In this document: positions 1 to 7,648 of the stretch, in pieces
Layout: every line of letters begins with the position of its first letter
Numbering within the stretch: position 1 is the stretch's first letter
NCBI GenBank assembly: GCA_023430285.1
Contig: JAEZAV010000068.1
Location: 1-11,587 of the forward strand
DNA from: Methanobacteriota archaeon
GTDB taxonomy: Archaea; Methanobacteriota; Methanobacteria; Methanobacteriales; Methanobacteriaceae
DNA: 11,587 nt
Direction: 5' to 3'
Translations under genes and position numbers: made by a program
The notes under the pieces: model-generated
The model's database searches: none
What the model saw: only the letters and a program-made list of their open reading frames with translations
Told to the model about the DNA's origin: nothing

Positions 1-1
1 T

Positions 2-1150
2 CATTCAGCAACATCACCGGTAGACCCAGAAGTATTTGAAGCAATGAAACCCTACTTTGTTGATTCCTTTGGAAATGCATCAACACTCTACTCCCTTGGA
101 AGACAGGGAAAACAGGCCATGGAAGCAGCAAGAATTGAGGTAGCATCATTGATCAATGCAGAACCCAAAGAAATAATATTCACAAGCGGCGGAACAGAAT
201 CAGACAACTTAGCAATCAAAGGAACAGCTTACAAACTCAAAAACAAGGGAAATCATATAATAACCACCAACATAGAACACCCTGCAGTGGATGAAACCTG
301 CAAGTACCTCGAAAAAAATGGATTCAAAGTAACCTACCTGCCAGTGGGAGAAGACGGAATCATCAAGATCGATGATCTAAAGGCAGCCATAACAGACGAA
401 ACAATACTCATAACTGTTATGCATGCAAACAACGAAATTGGAACCATCCAACCAATAGAAGAAATTGGTAAGATAGCAAGCGAGAAAAAAATCTACTTCC
501 ACACAGACGCAGTTCAAACCGTAGGAAAAATACCAGTAGATGTCAAGAAGATGAATGTTGACCTATTATCACTCTCATCACACAAACTATACGGACCCAA
601 GGGAGTTGGAGCATTATACATCAAAAAGGGCGTTAGAATCGAACCATTACTCCACGGTGGAGGCCATGAAAGGGGACTAAGACCAGGTACAGAAAATGTA
701 GCTGGAATTGTGGGACTGGGAAAGGCATGCTCAATTGCCAAAGTAAGTCAAGAAACAGATGCACAAAAACTCACAACCCTCAGGAACGAATTAATAGATG
801 GAGTCCTTAATTCCATAGAAGATTCATACTTAAACGGGGACAGAACCAAAAGACTCCCAAACAATGCAAACTTCAGATTCACAGGAATAGAAGGTGAATC
901 CCTCATACTACACCTGGATGCAAAGGGAATAGCTGCATCAACAGGTTCTGCATGTTCATCAACCAAACTAGAACCTTCCCATGTGTTAACAGCCATAGGA
1001 CTCAAAGAAGTTGAAGCCCATGGATCACTTAGAATAAGCCTGGGACATGAAAACACAGAAGAAGATATTGAATATGCAATAAAAGCCATAAAAGAAGTTG
1101 TAGAACAACTAAGACAAATGAGTCCATTATGGTGTGCTAAAGGGGATTAA
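2..1150 (+). CDS. nifS: Cysteine desulfurase, NifS/IscS family (5' end outside window)
   Basis: PLP-dependent cysteine desulfurase, which takes sulfur from L-cysteine as an enzyme persulfide for Fe-S cluster assembly in the cytoplasm. The reading frame is open to the first bases of the window and encodes HSATSPVDPEVFEAM before the first internal ATG at 44. This matches the conserved NifS N-terminus (DNxATTxVDPEVxEAM), so the ATG at 44 is not the start and only a few codons are missing. Numbering from that Met: the cofactor lysine is in SSHKLYGPKG (Lys181), with HTDAVQ at 153-158 and RPGTENV at 213-219. The catalytic cysteine loop is STGSACSS (Cys304). The stop codon lies inside a 19-bp repeat that also occurs at 2271-2289, so an element inserted here while keeping the last codons (Lys-Gly-Asp-stop). 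No nifU follows within the window. NifS versus IscS cannot be told apart from sequence alone. The family call is secure. Confidence 0.95.
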   Translation, partial: HSATSPVDPEVFEAMKPYFVDSFGNASTLYSLGRQGKQAMEAARIEVASLINAEPKEIIFTSGGTESDNLAIKGTAYKLKNKGNHIITTNIEHPAVDETCKYLEKNGFKVTYLPVGEDGIIKIDDLKAAITDETILITVMHANNEIGTIQPIEEIGKIASEKKIYFHTDAVQTVGKIPVDVKKMNVDLLSLSSHKLYGPKGVGALYIKKGVRIEPLLHGGGHERGLRPGTENVAGIVGLGKACSIAKVSQETDAQKLTTLRNELIDGVLNSIEDSYLNGDRTKRLPNNANFRFTGIEGESLILHLDAKGIAASTGSACSSTKLEPSHVLTAIGLKEVEAHGSLRISLGHENTEEDIEYAIKAIKEVVEQLRQMSPLWCAKGD

Positions 1151-1157
1151 ATTTCCC
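1129..1157 (+). repeat. Left attachment-site copy (attL-like) over the nifS stop codon
   Basis: The 19-bp core AAAGGGGATTAAATTTCCC (1139-1157) is repeated exactly at 2271-2289. The match extends leftward with three mismatches to cover 29 bp. The core contains the last three sense codons and the stop of nifS. A recombinase pseudogene starts 93 bp inside this copy, the usual position of int beside an att site. Confidence 0.75.
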
Positions 1158-1175
1158 TTATTATTTCTTTTAATT
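1142..1175 (+). terminator. Terminator-like hairpin at the end of nifS
   Basis: GGGGA (1142-1146) pairs with TTCCC (1153-1157), with one G-U pair, around the loop TTAAAT. A T-rich tract follows. The stem overlaps the nifS stop codon and is part of the att core, so either recombination product keeps a terminator. The stem is short, so the call is moderate. Confidence 0.5.
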
Positions 1176-1218
1176 TGAAATGAAATGTTTCCAGTACTAT
1201 TAGACATATAAATCATAA

Positions 1219-1228
1219 TTTTATATAA
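1219..1228 (+). promoter_or_regulatory. TATA box of the recombinase relic
   Basis: TTTTATATAA lies 22 bp before the ATG at 1250. An archaeal transcript would begin about 25 bp downstream of the box, at or next to that ATG, so the original gene was probably read from a leaderless mRNA. No Shine-Dalgarno site is visible. Confidence 0.5.
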
Positions 1229-1249
1229 TAGTTTTTACATTCGTTTTTT

Positions 1250-1767
1250 ATGAATACTAATGACCTCCCAGGATATAAAGTCTTTGAGGACTATTTGGAG
1301 GATAAAGGAATAAAAGAAAGAGCTATGGAAGTTCTTCTTAAATGGTGAAATATTGCAATTTTACAGCTATGACACCAACTGCACTGATCGAAGAAGCAGA
1401 AAAAGAAGAAGAAGATTGTACCTATACGTAACTCTAAACTTAAAATACATTAAAGGATTTTGAACTATTTTTAAAAAGAAGGACAAATTAAACGGCATCA
1501 TGAAAGTGCCCATTAGAATTTTATGCTTGGTATGATATTCAATTGCCAAGACCAGAACTAATATGGGTAAATAAACTCATGAAACTATTGAGAATCTTCC
1601 AACTAAGAGAAGAATTGAATAAGTCTCAAGTTATTGTAATAAAACTGTTGATATAACCAATTCTAGAAAAAAAGGAAAAAAATGCACTAGTTATACAAAA
1701 CTGACCACAACCCCAAGAATTACAAGGGGATCTGATTTCTTTTGATAAATTCGAACAGAATGTTTAA
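1250..1767 (+). pseudogene. Tyrosine recombinase/integrase pseudogene (core-binding region recognisable)
   Basis: Site-specific recombinase that would have integrated and excised the element. It starts at ATG 1250 (MNTNDLPGYKVFEDYLED...) and hits a stop after 32 codons. The protein then continues in other frames: NFTAMTPTALIEEAEKEEED from about 1355, VPIRNSKLK around 1418-1444, DFELFLK around 1457-1477, and EFYAWYDIQLPRPELIW around 1517-1567. Further pieces are ENLPTK and SYCNKTVDITNSRKK to about 1670. These read in order as the N-terminal SAM-like DNA-binding domain of archaeal phage-type integrases. The catalytic Arg/His/Tyr motifs are not recognisable. A weak C-terminal echo (ARHVNELRIFE, then NDLTIAEPKYTYP, 2179-2253) suggests the whole ~330-codon gene once reached the right repeat. 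At least four frame changes and several stops make it nonfunctional. It was recognised by eye, without alignment. Confidence 0.7.
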
Positions 1768-1914
1768 TCTAAAACTCGATGTGGAATGAATCCGATATTA
1801 AGTAATTTAATAAGATAGATTTGTTATCCAAAAAATCTATCAGATTTTATTTGAGTTGAAGAGCAAATTGCTTGTATACAAAATAGAAGAAAAATAATTT
1901 TAATTCATTTTTAA

Positions 1915-2023
1915 GGGGTTTAGGAGCTCCCGGATAGGAACTCCATAGTCTTGTGACTAGCAAGACAAGTATACTATATCATACTTGTTATAAAAAGACT
2001 TTGGATTTTCCTAAAAACTCCCA
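1915..2023. other. Cluster of tandem inverted repeats within the element remnant
   Basis: Three adjacent hairpins can be drawn. GGAGCTCC (1923-1930) pairs with GGAACTCC (1937-1944) with one mismatch. GTCTTG (1948-1953) pairs with CAAGAC (1961-1966). ACAAGTAT (1965-1972) pairs with ATACTTGT (1981-1988) and shares two bases with the second. TTTAGGA (1919-1925) can also close the set with TCCTAAA (2009-2015). No T-loop or CCA-type end is present, so it is not a tRNA. It may be recombinase arm sites or a structured RNA. The rest of 1768-2260 holds nothing else that can be identified. Confidence 0.35.
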
Positions 2024-2260
2024 AGAAAAAGGAGATATTGAAAAGAATGGAACATAAAAACAAAAAGTGAATTAACAGTTCTAGTTTGCCCAGATATGTT
2101 GAAAGTCTTGGGTGTTTCATACCAAGGAAATCCTAAATATTCTGAGAAATCATTTAGAGTTTTCATCTAGGACATTTTAGCAAGACATGTTAATGAACTG
2201 AGGATCTTCGAATGAATGATCTAACCATTGCTGAACCTAAATACACGTACCCTTAAACCT

Positions 2261-2289
2261 ATGGCGCGCGAAAGGGGATTAAATTTCCC
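2261..2289 (+). repeat. Right attachment-site copy (attR-like)
   Basis: Copy of the 29-bp sequence at 1129-1157, identical over the last 19 bp and differing at three positions before that. In the nifS frame it still spells L-W-R-A-K-G-D-stop, so it resembles a displaced gene end. The following ATTTTTC gives the GGGGA/TTCCC hairpin a T-run, so this was probably the original nifS terminator before insertion. Confidence 0.75.
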
Positions 2290-2307
2290 ATTTTTCTATG
2301 TTTAAAT

Positions 2308-2315
2308 AAAAAAAA
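2308..2315 (-). terminator. U-tract terminator of the phosphotransferase/DUF7064 operon
   Basis: An eight-base A-run on the plus strand gives TTTTTTTT in the minus-strand transcript about 70 nt after the stop codon at 2385. No hairpin is needed for archaeal U-tract termination. The hairpin at 2274-2289 lies just beyond and could act as a backstop. Confidence 0.5.
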
Positions 2316-2384
2316 TAGTTTCCTAGATACACATCAAATTCAAAAACTCTTTAATGTTTTAAATCTTTGTAATATCTAGTTTAT

Positions 2385-3263
2385 TCATGGTTTACGTATC
2401 AAAAATTCAGCCACACCGTAACCTTCCTTATTTTCCCAGTTATATTTAGAAATGGTTTCAATTAGTAGCATCCTGTCATCAACGGGTATCATCCCAAATC
2501 TTATGACCTCTCCAGTCACATTGTACTGGGAACCTTTTTTATCAAAAAGTTTCATACTGAAATTTGAAGGCAGTCCATTATTGTACTTCAAATCTATTTC
2601 TGATTTTACCAAAGGTTCATTGACAGAATCCACATAGAAATAGCCTGCATCTATATCTCCATCTTCAACAGAAAGTTTGGTTATGTTAAATGCTTCTTCA
2701 TTTGAAAACTCGGAATTGATCCACATCCACATCTTAGGCGATTCCCAAGCCCTTACACCCAGACTCAGATCCCTTTCACCTAAAGCTTCGATATCATAGG
2801 AATCTGCATCGATACTAATCTTCCCAGAGGCCTTACCAAACTGTTCATAATGTTCGCTTGCAACATTTGAAGACATTTCAGCTTGTTTTTCATCTACACA
2901 GTTAACATAATCCATCACAGGATTTAATGCTTCCCAAGTAACATCCATATTAACCTTAAATTCTTTAGGAACCTTAGAAAGAGGATCAAAGATTGAACCA
3001 TCGTATTTAAGTTCCCATATTCCGTTTTTCAACTCTTTATATTTCAATCCAGCTATGCCAAGGGGATTATCATCACAAGGTGTTTCTAGTTTTATACCGG
3101 CCACCAATTTTGGAGACATGATAAAGAAAAACATAGATTTCTCATTTTTGTTCACCTTGTTTCCTATCCTCATAAATGCAGTTAGATCATTAGTTTTATC
3201 ATGAAAATTGAAGTAGTAACTTTCATTCCATTCATCATGCTTCTTTAAAGATTCTAGATCCAT
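2385..3263 (-). CDS. DUF7064-type (AttH/CrtC-like) protein paired with a PEP-synthase-like enzyme
   Basis: 292 residues, no signal peptide or membrane segment, probably cytoplasmic. Two features recall the DUF7064/DUF7065 family: HYEQFGKASGKISID around 138-152, then GERDLSLGVRAW at 162-173. The latter corresponds to the family's G-x-R-D-x-S-W-G-V-R-D-W signature, here with Leu for the usual Trp. The family is thought to share a lipocalin-like double-barrel fold with AttH/CrtC proteins, and no reaction is established for it. Its ATG overlaps the stop codon of the upstream phosphotransferase gene by one base (TAATG), with AGGAG as ribosome site inside the upstream gene. The two are therefore translated together and probably act on the same substrate. 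Family assignment is by motif memory and moderate; function is unknown. Confidence 0.65.
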   Translation of the reverse strand: MDLESLKKHDEWNESYYFNFHDKTNDLTAFMRIGNKVNKNEKSMFFFIMSPKLVAGIKLETPCDDNPLGIAGLKYKELKNGIWELKYDGSIFDPLSKVPKEFKVNMDVTWEALNPVMDYVNCVDEKQAEMSSNVASEHYEQFGKASGKISIDADSYDIEALGERDLSLGVRAWESPKMWMWINSEFSNEEAFNITKLSVEDGDIDAGYFYVDSVNEPLVKSEIDLKYNNGLPSNFSMKLFDKKGSQYNVTGEVIRFGMIPVDDRMLLIETISKYNWENKEGYGVAEFLIRKP

Positions 3264-5968
3264 TAAATCAACTCCTCTCTATTTTTGTAAACTACGCCCT
3301 CATTACCATCCACAACAATTTCTTCGCCTGTTTTGAAAATTTCAGTTGCACCCTTTACAGCAGTTACTGCGGGAATTCTGTATTCACGTGATATTACTGC
3401 ACCATGAGATAATATTCCTCCTGTTTCTGTGATAAGTGCCCCAATTTTTGAAAATACTGCAGTCCAAGCAGGATCTGTGTTGCTTGCAATCAATATTTCA
3501 TTATCTTCAAGCTTGGATAATTCTCTGATGGATTCCACAACACGAACTTTACCTTTAAATATTCCTGGACTTGCAGCTGCACCGTAAATTGCATTTTCAT
3601 CGTAATCCATTACAGTATCATCAAATTCAATACCATTTTTCAAGAATTTAGGTGGTAAAACTGATTTATATCTATAAAATTCCTTTTTACGTGCTGATAT
3701 TTTATCCATCAATTCTGATCCTTCTAGTTGGGATTGTGCTAAATTATCTGACCTCATGATCTTCATTAATTCTGTTTCATAGAGGAAAAATACGTCGTTT
3801 TTTTCAGTTAAAATATTTCTTTCCACTAAACGGTTTCCCATTTCAATTAACATCAACCTCTGGCGAAATAGGATATGATCCAAATAAAATCTCTGATTTT
3901 CCCTGAATGTTAAATAGGTTTGGGCTAGTTTAAGCACTTTAATAAATATTTTAGATTTAAAATATCCTAACTGTTGGTTTCTAATCCTTTTAATAACCAG
4001 TTTCTCAGTTTGTACCCTATTTTCTCTGCTTTCTTCTTCTTTTTTTTGTAAATTGAGATCAGAAGAAGATAACAATTTAATCACATCCAATACATATGCT
4101 TCATCTTCCCTCCATCTCGGATAGAAAATTTCACGGGTGTTGGATCTGTGCCCATAATCTTTTATAAACAAATCAAAGTTGTTTTTAAAATTAGAATTAA
4201 ATGCTATGATTTCCCGGATTTCTGATTCATTTAAGCTGTTTAAATTTTTCTTTGAATCTATTTTTGACATTAAATATTTGTCTTCCCTTAAAATCTTGGC
4301 CAGATCAGAAAATCTTATGTTCATTTCAACAGTTTTGTTGTTCTTCAATCCGGAAATTAGGGCTGCATATAGGGTTCCGTCGGTATCATCCAACCATTTA
4401 ACCAGCCAATTTTTGATCATCAAATTAGTTGCAATGGAATGAGAAACCATACCGTACCGTATCAGTTGGTAGTGTTTGATCCCCGATGTTTCCATTTCTT
4501 TGTAAAGAGATAGGAGTTCATTGTCATTTAAACTTGTTAAATCTACAGTGTCGAAGTAATTGCATTTTTCCATAAATGATTCGGCCCATTTATTATAGGC
4601 ATTATCTGTTTTATGCATCATTCCATCAGGATCTCGGATAGCAACTAATAACTGTGAAAGCACTGTTTTGTGAATTAGAGTTGGATACTCAGATATTCTT
4701 TGCTGGTCTTTCAATGGAAAATAATTTAAAAGCTCTTTGGACCTTGCAAATTTAGGATAGTATGAGAAGGCTTTTTCTAACACCCAACTATTGAAGTAAA
4801 CCCGTGATTTATGTAGTTTTAATAGTTTCGTGTCGGTTAGATCGGTGTATCCCATTATCCTTGCACCCTCATGGTTAACGTAGTCTGTGAGCATTTTTCC
4901 CATGACATCGTAAAATAGTGGTGTGGTTGCATCTGCCCAATATTCATCTCCATATGCACGTGTCCATAAAATATCATCCTTCTCTGAACTTGCTGTTAGA
5001 GTTGTTACAGGCCTTGATTGAAGGATGAAGATGGTATGTTTATCACCTGAGTTTTCATTAAATTCCAATGCCCATTCAATGTCTTGTGGCACACCAAAAT
5101 ATTTCTCGAGTTCCACTCCAATATTTGCCAATTCCAAAAGAATTTCCTTGTTTAGGCTTGATTTTTTTCTATGGACATCATCAATATCCTTCAAAGTATT
5201 TCTTCCGTTTAAAAGAAAATATCCCTTTTTCTTTGTTTTTATTGTCTGCTTCTTTATGTTTCTATTTCTATCTAGAACATAGGTGTCTGGTGTTACTATT
5301 CCCGATGCAATGGCTTCACCAAGTCCGTAGGTAGATTCTATCACAATATCTTCGGTGCCGTAAACTGGATCTGCTGTAAATGTAACTCCACTAACATCAG
5401 CATTTACCATCTTCTGTACAAGTACAGCTATCCCCGCTGCTACTAAATCTGTGTCTAAATGTCCAATTGATGAGTCGTGTCTGTATTTGATGGCATGATC
5501 ATTCCAGTAAGATGCCCAGCATTCAATAATGTTTTCAACGATATCATCCTTAGCCACGTATAGAAAACTATCTAGCTGTCCTGCAAAACTGGCATCCTCC
5601 AGATCTTCAGCTAAGGCAGATGACCTTACAGCATAATATCCCTCTGGAAGGTTTTTTATTTGGTTTTGAATTTCATTTAGAAGAATATTTGGTAGTTCTT
5701 TAGATTTTATTAAGTTCTTTATCAGCTTAGATCCAATGAAAATTGAATTTTCATCGTTATAATTTATAGAATTAAGTATTGATACTATTTCAGATTCTAA
5801 TTCTTCTTTAATAAAATAATCATAGGCTTCTACAGAAACAATAAATGCCATAGGAATATTGTAACCAATAGACGATAACTTAGACAGATTTAATGCTTTA
5901 CCACCAACCTTCTCTTTTGGTAAGTCATCTTCATTAAGAAGCATTGTAAAATTCGTTTTATCCCTCAT
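3263..5968 (-). CDS. PEP synthase/rifampicin phosphotransferase-like phosphotransferase
   Basis: 901 residues in the order ATP-grasp domain, large helical middle, swivelling phospho-histidine domain. This is the arrangement of rifampicin phosphotransferase (about 860-870 residues) and of PEP synthase without its PEP-binding barrel. ATP-grasp signals are GGKALNL (22-28, Lys24), AVRSSALAEDL (113-123, Arg115), QDIEWA (295-300, Glu298) and LQSRPVT (316-322). The C-terminal GGILSHGAVISREYRIPAV carries the phosphorylated histidine, His855. Family members split ATP and pass a phosphate by way of this histidine to a small-molecule hydroxyl. The middle region, about 330-800, determines the acceptor and matches nothing I recognise, so rifampicin should not be assumed. 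The ATG at 5968 is preceded by GGGAAAGG. It is the first gene of an operon with the DUF7064-type gene. PEP synthase proper is unlikely because the C-terminal barrel is absent. Confidence 0.8.
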   Translation of the reverse strand: MRDKTNFTMLLNEDDLPKEKVGGKALNLSKLSSIGYNIPMAFIVSVEAYDYFIKEELESEIVSILNSINYNDENSIFIGSKLIKNLIKSKELPNILLNEIQNQIKNLPEGYYAVRSSALAEDLEDASFAGQLDSFLYVAKDDIVENIIECWASYWNDHAIKYRHDSSIGHLDTDLVAAGIAVLVQKMVNADVSGVTFTADPVYGTEDIVIESTYGLGEAIASGIVTPDTYVLDRNRNIKKQTIKTKKKGYFLLNGRNTLKDIDDVHRKKSSLNKEILLELANIGVELEKYFGVPQDIEWALEFNENSGDKHTIFILQSRPVTTLTASSEKDDILWTRAYGDEYWADATTPLFYDVMGKMLTDYVNHEGARIMGYTDLTDTKLLKLHKSRVYFNSWVLEKAFSYYPKFARSKELLNYFPLKDQQRISEYPTLIHKTVLSQLLVAIRDPDGMMHKTDNAYNKWAESFMEKCNYFDTVDLTSLNDNELLSLYKEMETSGIKHYQLIRYGMVSHSIATNLMIKNWLVKWLDDTDGTLYAALISGLKNNKTVEMNIRFSDLAKILREDKYLMSKIDSKKNLNSLNESEIREIIAFNSNFKNNFDLFIKDYGHRSNTREIFYPRWREDEAYVLDVIKLLSSSDLNLQKKEEESRENRVQTEKLVIKRIRNQQLGYFKSKIFIKVLKLAQTYLTFRENQRFYLDHILFRQRLMLIEMGNRLVERNILTEKNDVFFLYETELMKIMRSDNLAQSQLEGSELMDKISARKKEFYRYKSVLPPKFLKNGIEFDDTVMDYDENAIYGAAASPGIFKGKVRVVESIRELSKLEDNEILIASNTDPAWTAVFSKIGALITETGGILSHGAVISREYRIPAVTAVKGATEIFKTGEEIVVDGNEGVVYKNREELI

Positions 5969-6023
5969 GGTACCTTTCCCATAATTTAATTCGACAATAT
6001 TGATTATATTTTAAAATAAACTA

Positions 6024-6036
6024 TGATATAAAATAC
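6024..6036 (-). promoter_or_regulatory. Probable promoter of the phosphotransferase operon
   Basis: The minus strand reads GTATTTTATATCA here, with TATA box TTTTATAT at 6026-6033, about 58 bp before the ATG at 5968. A start about 25 bp downstream would leave a leader of roughly 35 nt. No other clear TATA box is nearer the gene. No obvious operator palindrome was seen between 5969 and 6200. Confidence 0.45.
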
Positions 6037-6201
6037 TATCATTTGCATCTTCCCATTCCATCAACCTCACGAAGAAAAGGGTTAACAAACAAAAATAATT
6101 TAACAAAAAGGGAGATCTAACAAGTAGAACTATAATATTTAGAGTTAATTCTATGTTCAATGCTGTAAATCTGTCAGTCTTTAAACAGTTTCTTAAACAA
6201 T

Positions 6202-6248
6202 AAAAAAAAAGAAGGGATAGGTTTAAAACAGTACCTACGTTTTAAACC
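6202..6248 (-). terminator. Hairpin plus T-run terminator of the nitrogenase-like operon
   Basis: GTTTTAAACC (6239-6248) and GGTTTAAAAC (6220-6229) form a perfect 10-bp inverted repeat around a 9-nt loop. On the minus strand this is followed after ten bases by nine T residues (6202-6210). It lies 32 bp past the stop codon of the K-like gene. Confidence 0.8.
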
Positions 6249-6280
6249 AGTCCTAATTAAGGTAGTTCATTTGGAAGATG

Positions 6281-7648
6281 TTACAGAGGTCCTGCAAAGA
6301 GACTTGTGAAATCTTCTATGAGTCTTAATCCCCCTTCGTATCCAACGAAGTTTTCATTTAAAATTACACGGTTGTAGGATGGAAAACTCACTGTGGTGTG
6401 TGGAACTCCAACTCCTGGAGCACCATATTCAGCAGCTATGTGCACTTCTAGAGAACTTGCAAAGAGGAACAAAAATGATCTGTCCCTTAATTTTTCTCGA
6501 GCTTCGTACGAATCTGGCTCAAATACTATTTCAGGTTTTGATGTGCATTCTAAGTCATCTGTTAAAGCCCTGATGATTGTTTCCCTGTACTCCTCTGGTG
6601 GATTGTCAGTTAACATAACAATATCCGGTAGATAACCCAATTCATTCACCATGAATTTGGTTATGTTAATGGCAGTGTTACTGTCTGCAACTACAGCAAA
6701 ATAGGAATGAGGCCTTGAAACCAGAAGCATATCACCAGAGTATTCAATGAAACGGTAGGCTCTAGTCTCTTCATTTTTTATATATCCTTCGTAAACCTCT
6801 TCAGGAACGTTGAGTTTTTCTCCAACTGTCCTTAGAAATTTGCTGGTTTGTTTTGGACCTATTGGTGGGCTTGAAAAACTGATGAAAGGAGTATTAAATT
6901 TTTCTTCAAGTTTTTTAGCTATTCTCTGTCCGTTCCAAGTGGAAAGTACGATGTTGTATTCTGCTTGTGGGATCTCCTTTAATTTTTCAAATCCATTGAA
7001 TTCTGTGAAGATTATATTGGCCTTTAGACCAATACCTTCGAGTATTCTTTTTATGGATTGAAGTTCACCTTTCCAAAAAATATGTTGGTAAGGAACAATT
7101 CCAAAGATGTTAACAACACCCTTTTCTATTGGCAGGGAAACTAGAAGTTGATCAATTACGGCTTCGAAAAATAATTCGTAACCTTCATATGAACTCCCGT
7201 TAAATCCTGCTGCATTTACATGGATGATTGGTACATCTGGAAAGTCCCTTATAACTGCTTCAACGTCGTCTCCTATGAGTGAAGGTATGCATCCGGATAT
7301 GACTGCTAGAGCATCACCTTCCATTACTTCAGAGCTTGCTCCTATTAGTTTTCTGAGCTTTTCTTCACCCCCGAAAATTACATGTTCCTCAACAAGACCT
7401 GATGTGGGGGTACTTGTTCCGCCCACTGGTCCACCTGCATTTTGTCCTGCTGCATAGAACTGTCCGAACAACTGACCTAATCCACATCCTAATCCTGAGT
7501 GTAAAAGTGGTACTAATCCGTACACCCCTAGAACTGATCCATATGCTCCTGATAGTGCACATGAGTATTTAGGGGCTTCTACTGATGTTTTACCTGCTAA
7601 TTCTCCTGATGGTTGGCTGAAATTATATGTTTTTTTATCTACACTCAC
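6281..7648 (-). CDS. Nitrogenase-like component 1, beta (NifK-like) subunit
   Basis: 455 residues, partner of the D-like protein encoded just upstream. Three cysteines match the P-cluster ligands of NifK: Cys30 in PKYSCALSGAY, Cys55 in HSGLGCGLG and Cys120 in ISGCIPSLIGDD. The first spacing, 25 residues, equals that of Azotobacter NifK Cys70-Cys95. The serine that can ligate the oxidised P-cluster there (Ser188) aligns with Gly148 in AAGFNGSS. The protein lacks the N-terminal extension of molybdenum NifK, which accounts for its shorter length. The GTG start overlaps the D-gene stop in GTGA, and AGGGGA eight bases before it is the ribosome site, so translation is coupled to D. It could be mistaken for NifN, but the intact three-cysteine set argues for a catalytic component. 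Substrate not determinable. Confidence 0.85.
   Translation of the reverse strand: MSVDKKTYNFSQPSGELAGKTSVEAPKYSCALSGAYGSVLGVYGLVPLLHSGLGCGLGQLFGQFYAAGQNAGGPVGGTSTPTSGLVEEHVIFGGEEKLRKLIGASSEVMEGDALAVISGCIPSLIGDDVEAVIRDFPDVPIIHVNAAGFNGSSYEGYELFFEAVIDQLLVSLPIEKGVVNIFGIVPYQHIFWKGELQSIKRILEGIGLKANIIFTEFNGFEKLKEIPQAEYNIVLSTWNGQRIAKKLEEKFNTPFISFSSPPIGPKQTSKFLRTVGEKLNVPEEVYEGYIKNEETRAYRFIEYSGDMLLVSRPHSYFAVVADSNTAINITKFMVNELGYLPDIVMLTDNPPEEYRETIIRALTDDLECTSKPEIVFEPDSYEAREKLRDRSFLFLFASSLEVHIAAEYGAPGVGVPHTTVSFPSYNRVILNENFVGYEGGLRLIEDFTSLFAGPL

Larger units (their letters stand above)
1139..2289 (+). mobile_element. Decayed integrated element at the nifS 3' end
   Basis: About 1.1 kb bounded by two copies of a 19-bp direct repeat and carrying a ruined tyrosine recombinase gene just inside the left copy. 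The recombinase apparently used the 3' end of a protein gene as target and restored its stop codon. No other gene can be read between the recombinase relic and the right repeat, so most cargo has been lost or was never there. The right copy keeps codons for L-W-R-A-K-G-D-stop in the nifS frame, against L-W-C-A-K-G-D-stop in nifS itself. Limits are set by the repeats. Confidence 0.7.

Noticed and set aside
44..46. ATG at 44 as the start of the nifS gene
   Set aside because: The same frame is open to the window edge and encodes the conserved NifS N-terminal residues before it.
1367..1549. 60-codon open frame on the minus strand
   Set aside because: It is antisense to the recombinase relic, whose plus-strand pieces are recognisable in order, and it has no convincing ribosome site.
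1915..2023. Possible tRNA-like cloverleaf in the element remnant, which would fit a tRNA attachment site
   Set aside because: The arms do not have tRNA lengths, no GGTTCGAATCC-type T-loop is present, and the direct repeats lie elsewhere, at the nifS end.
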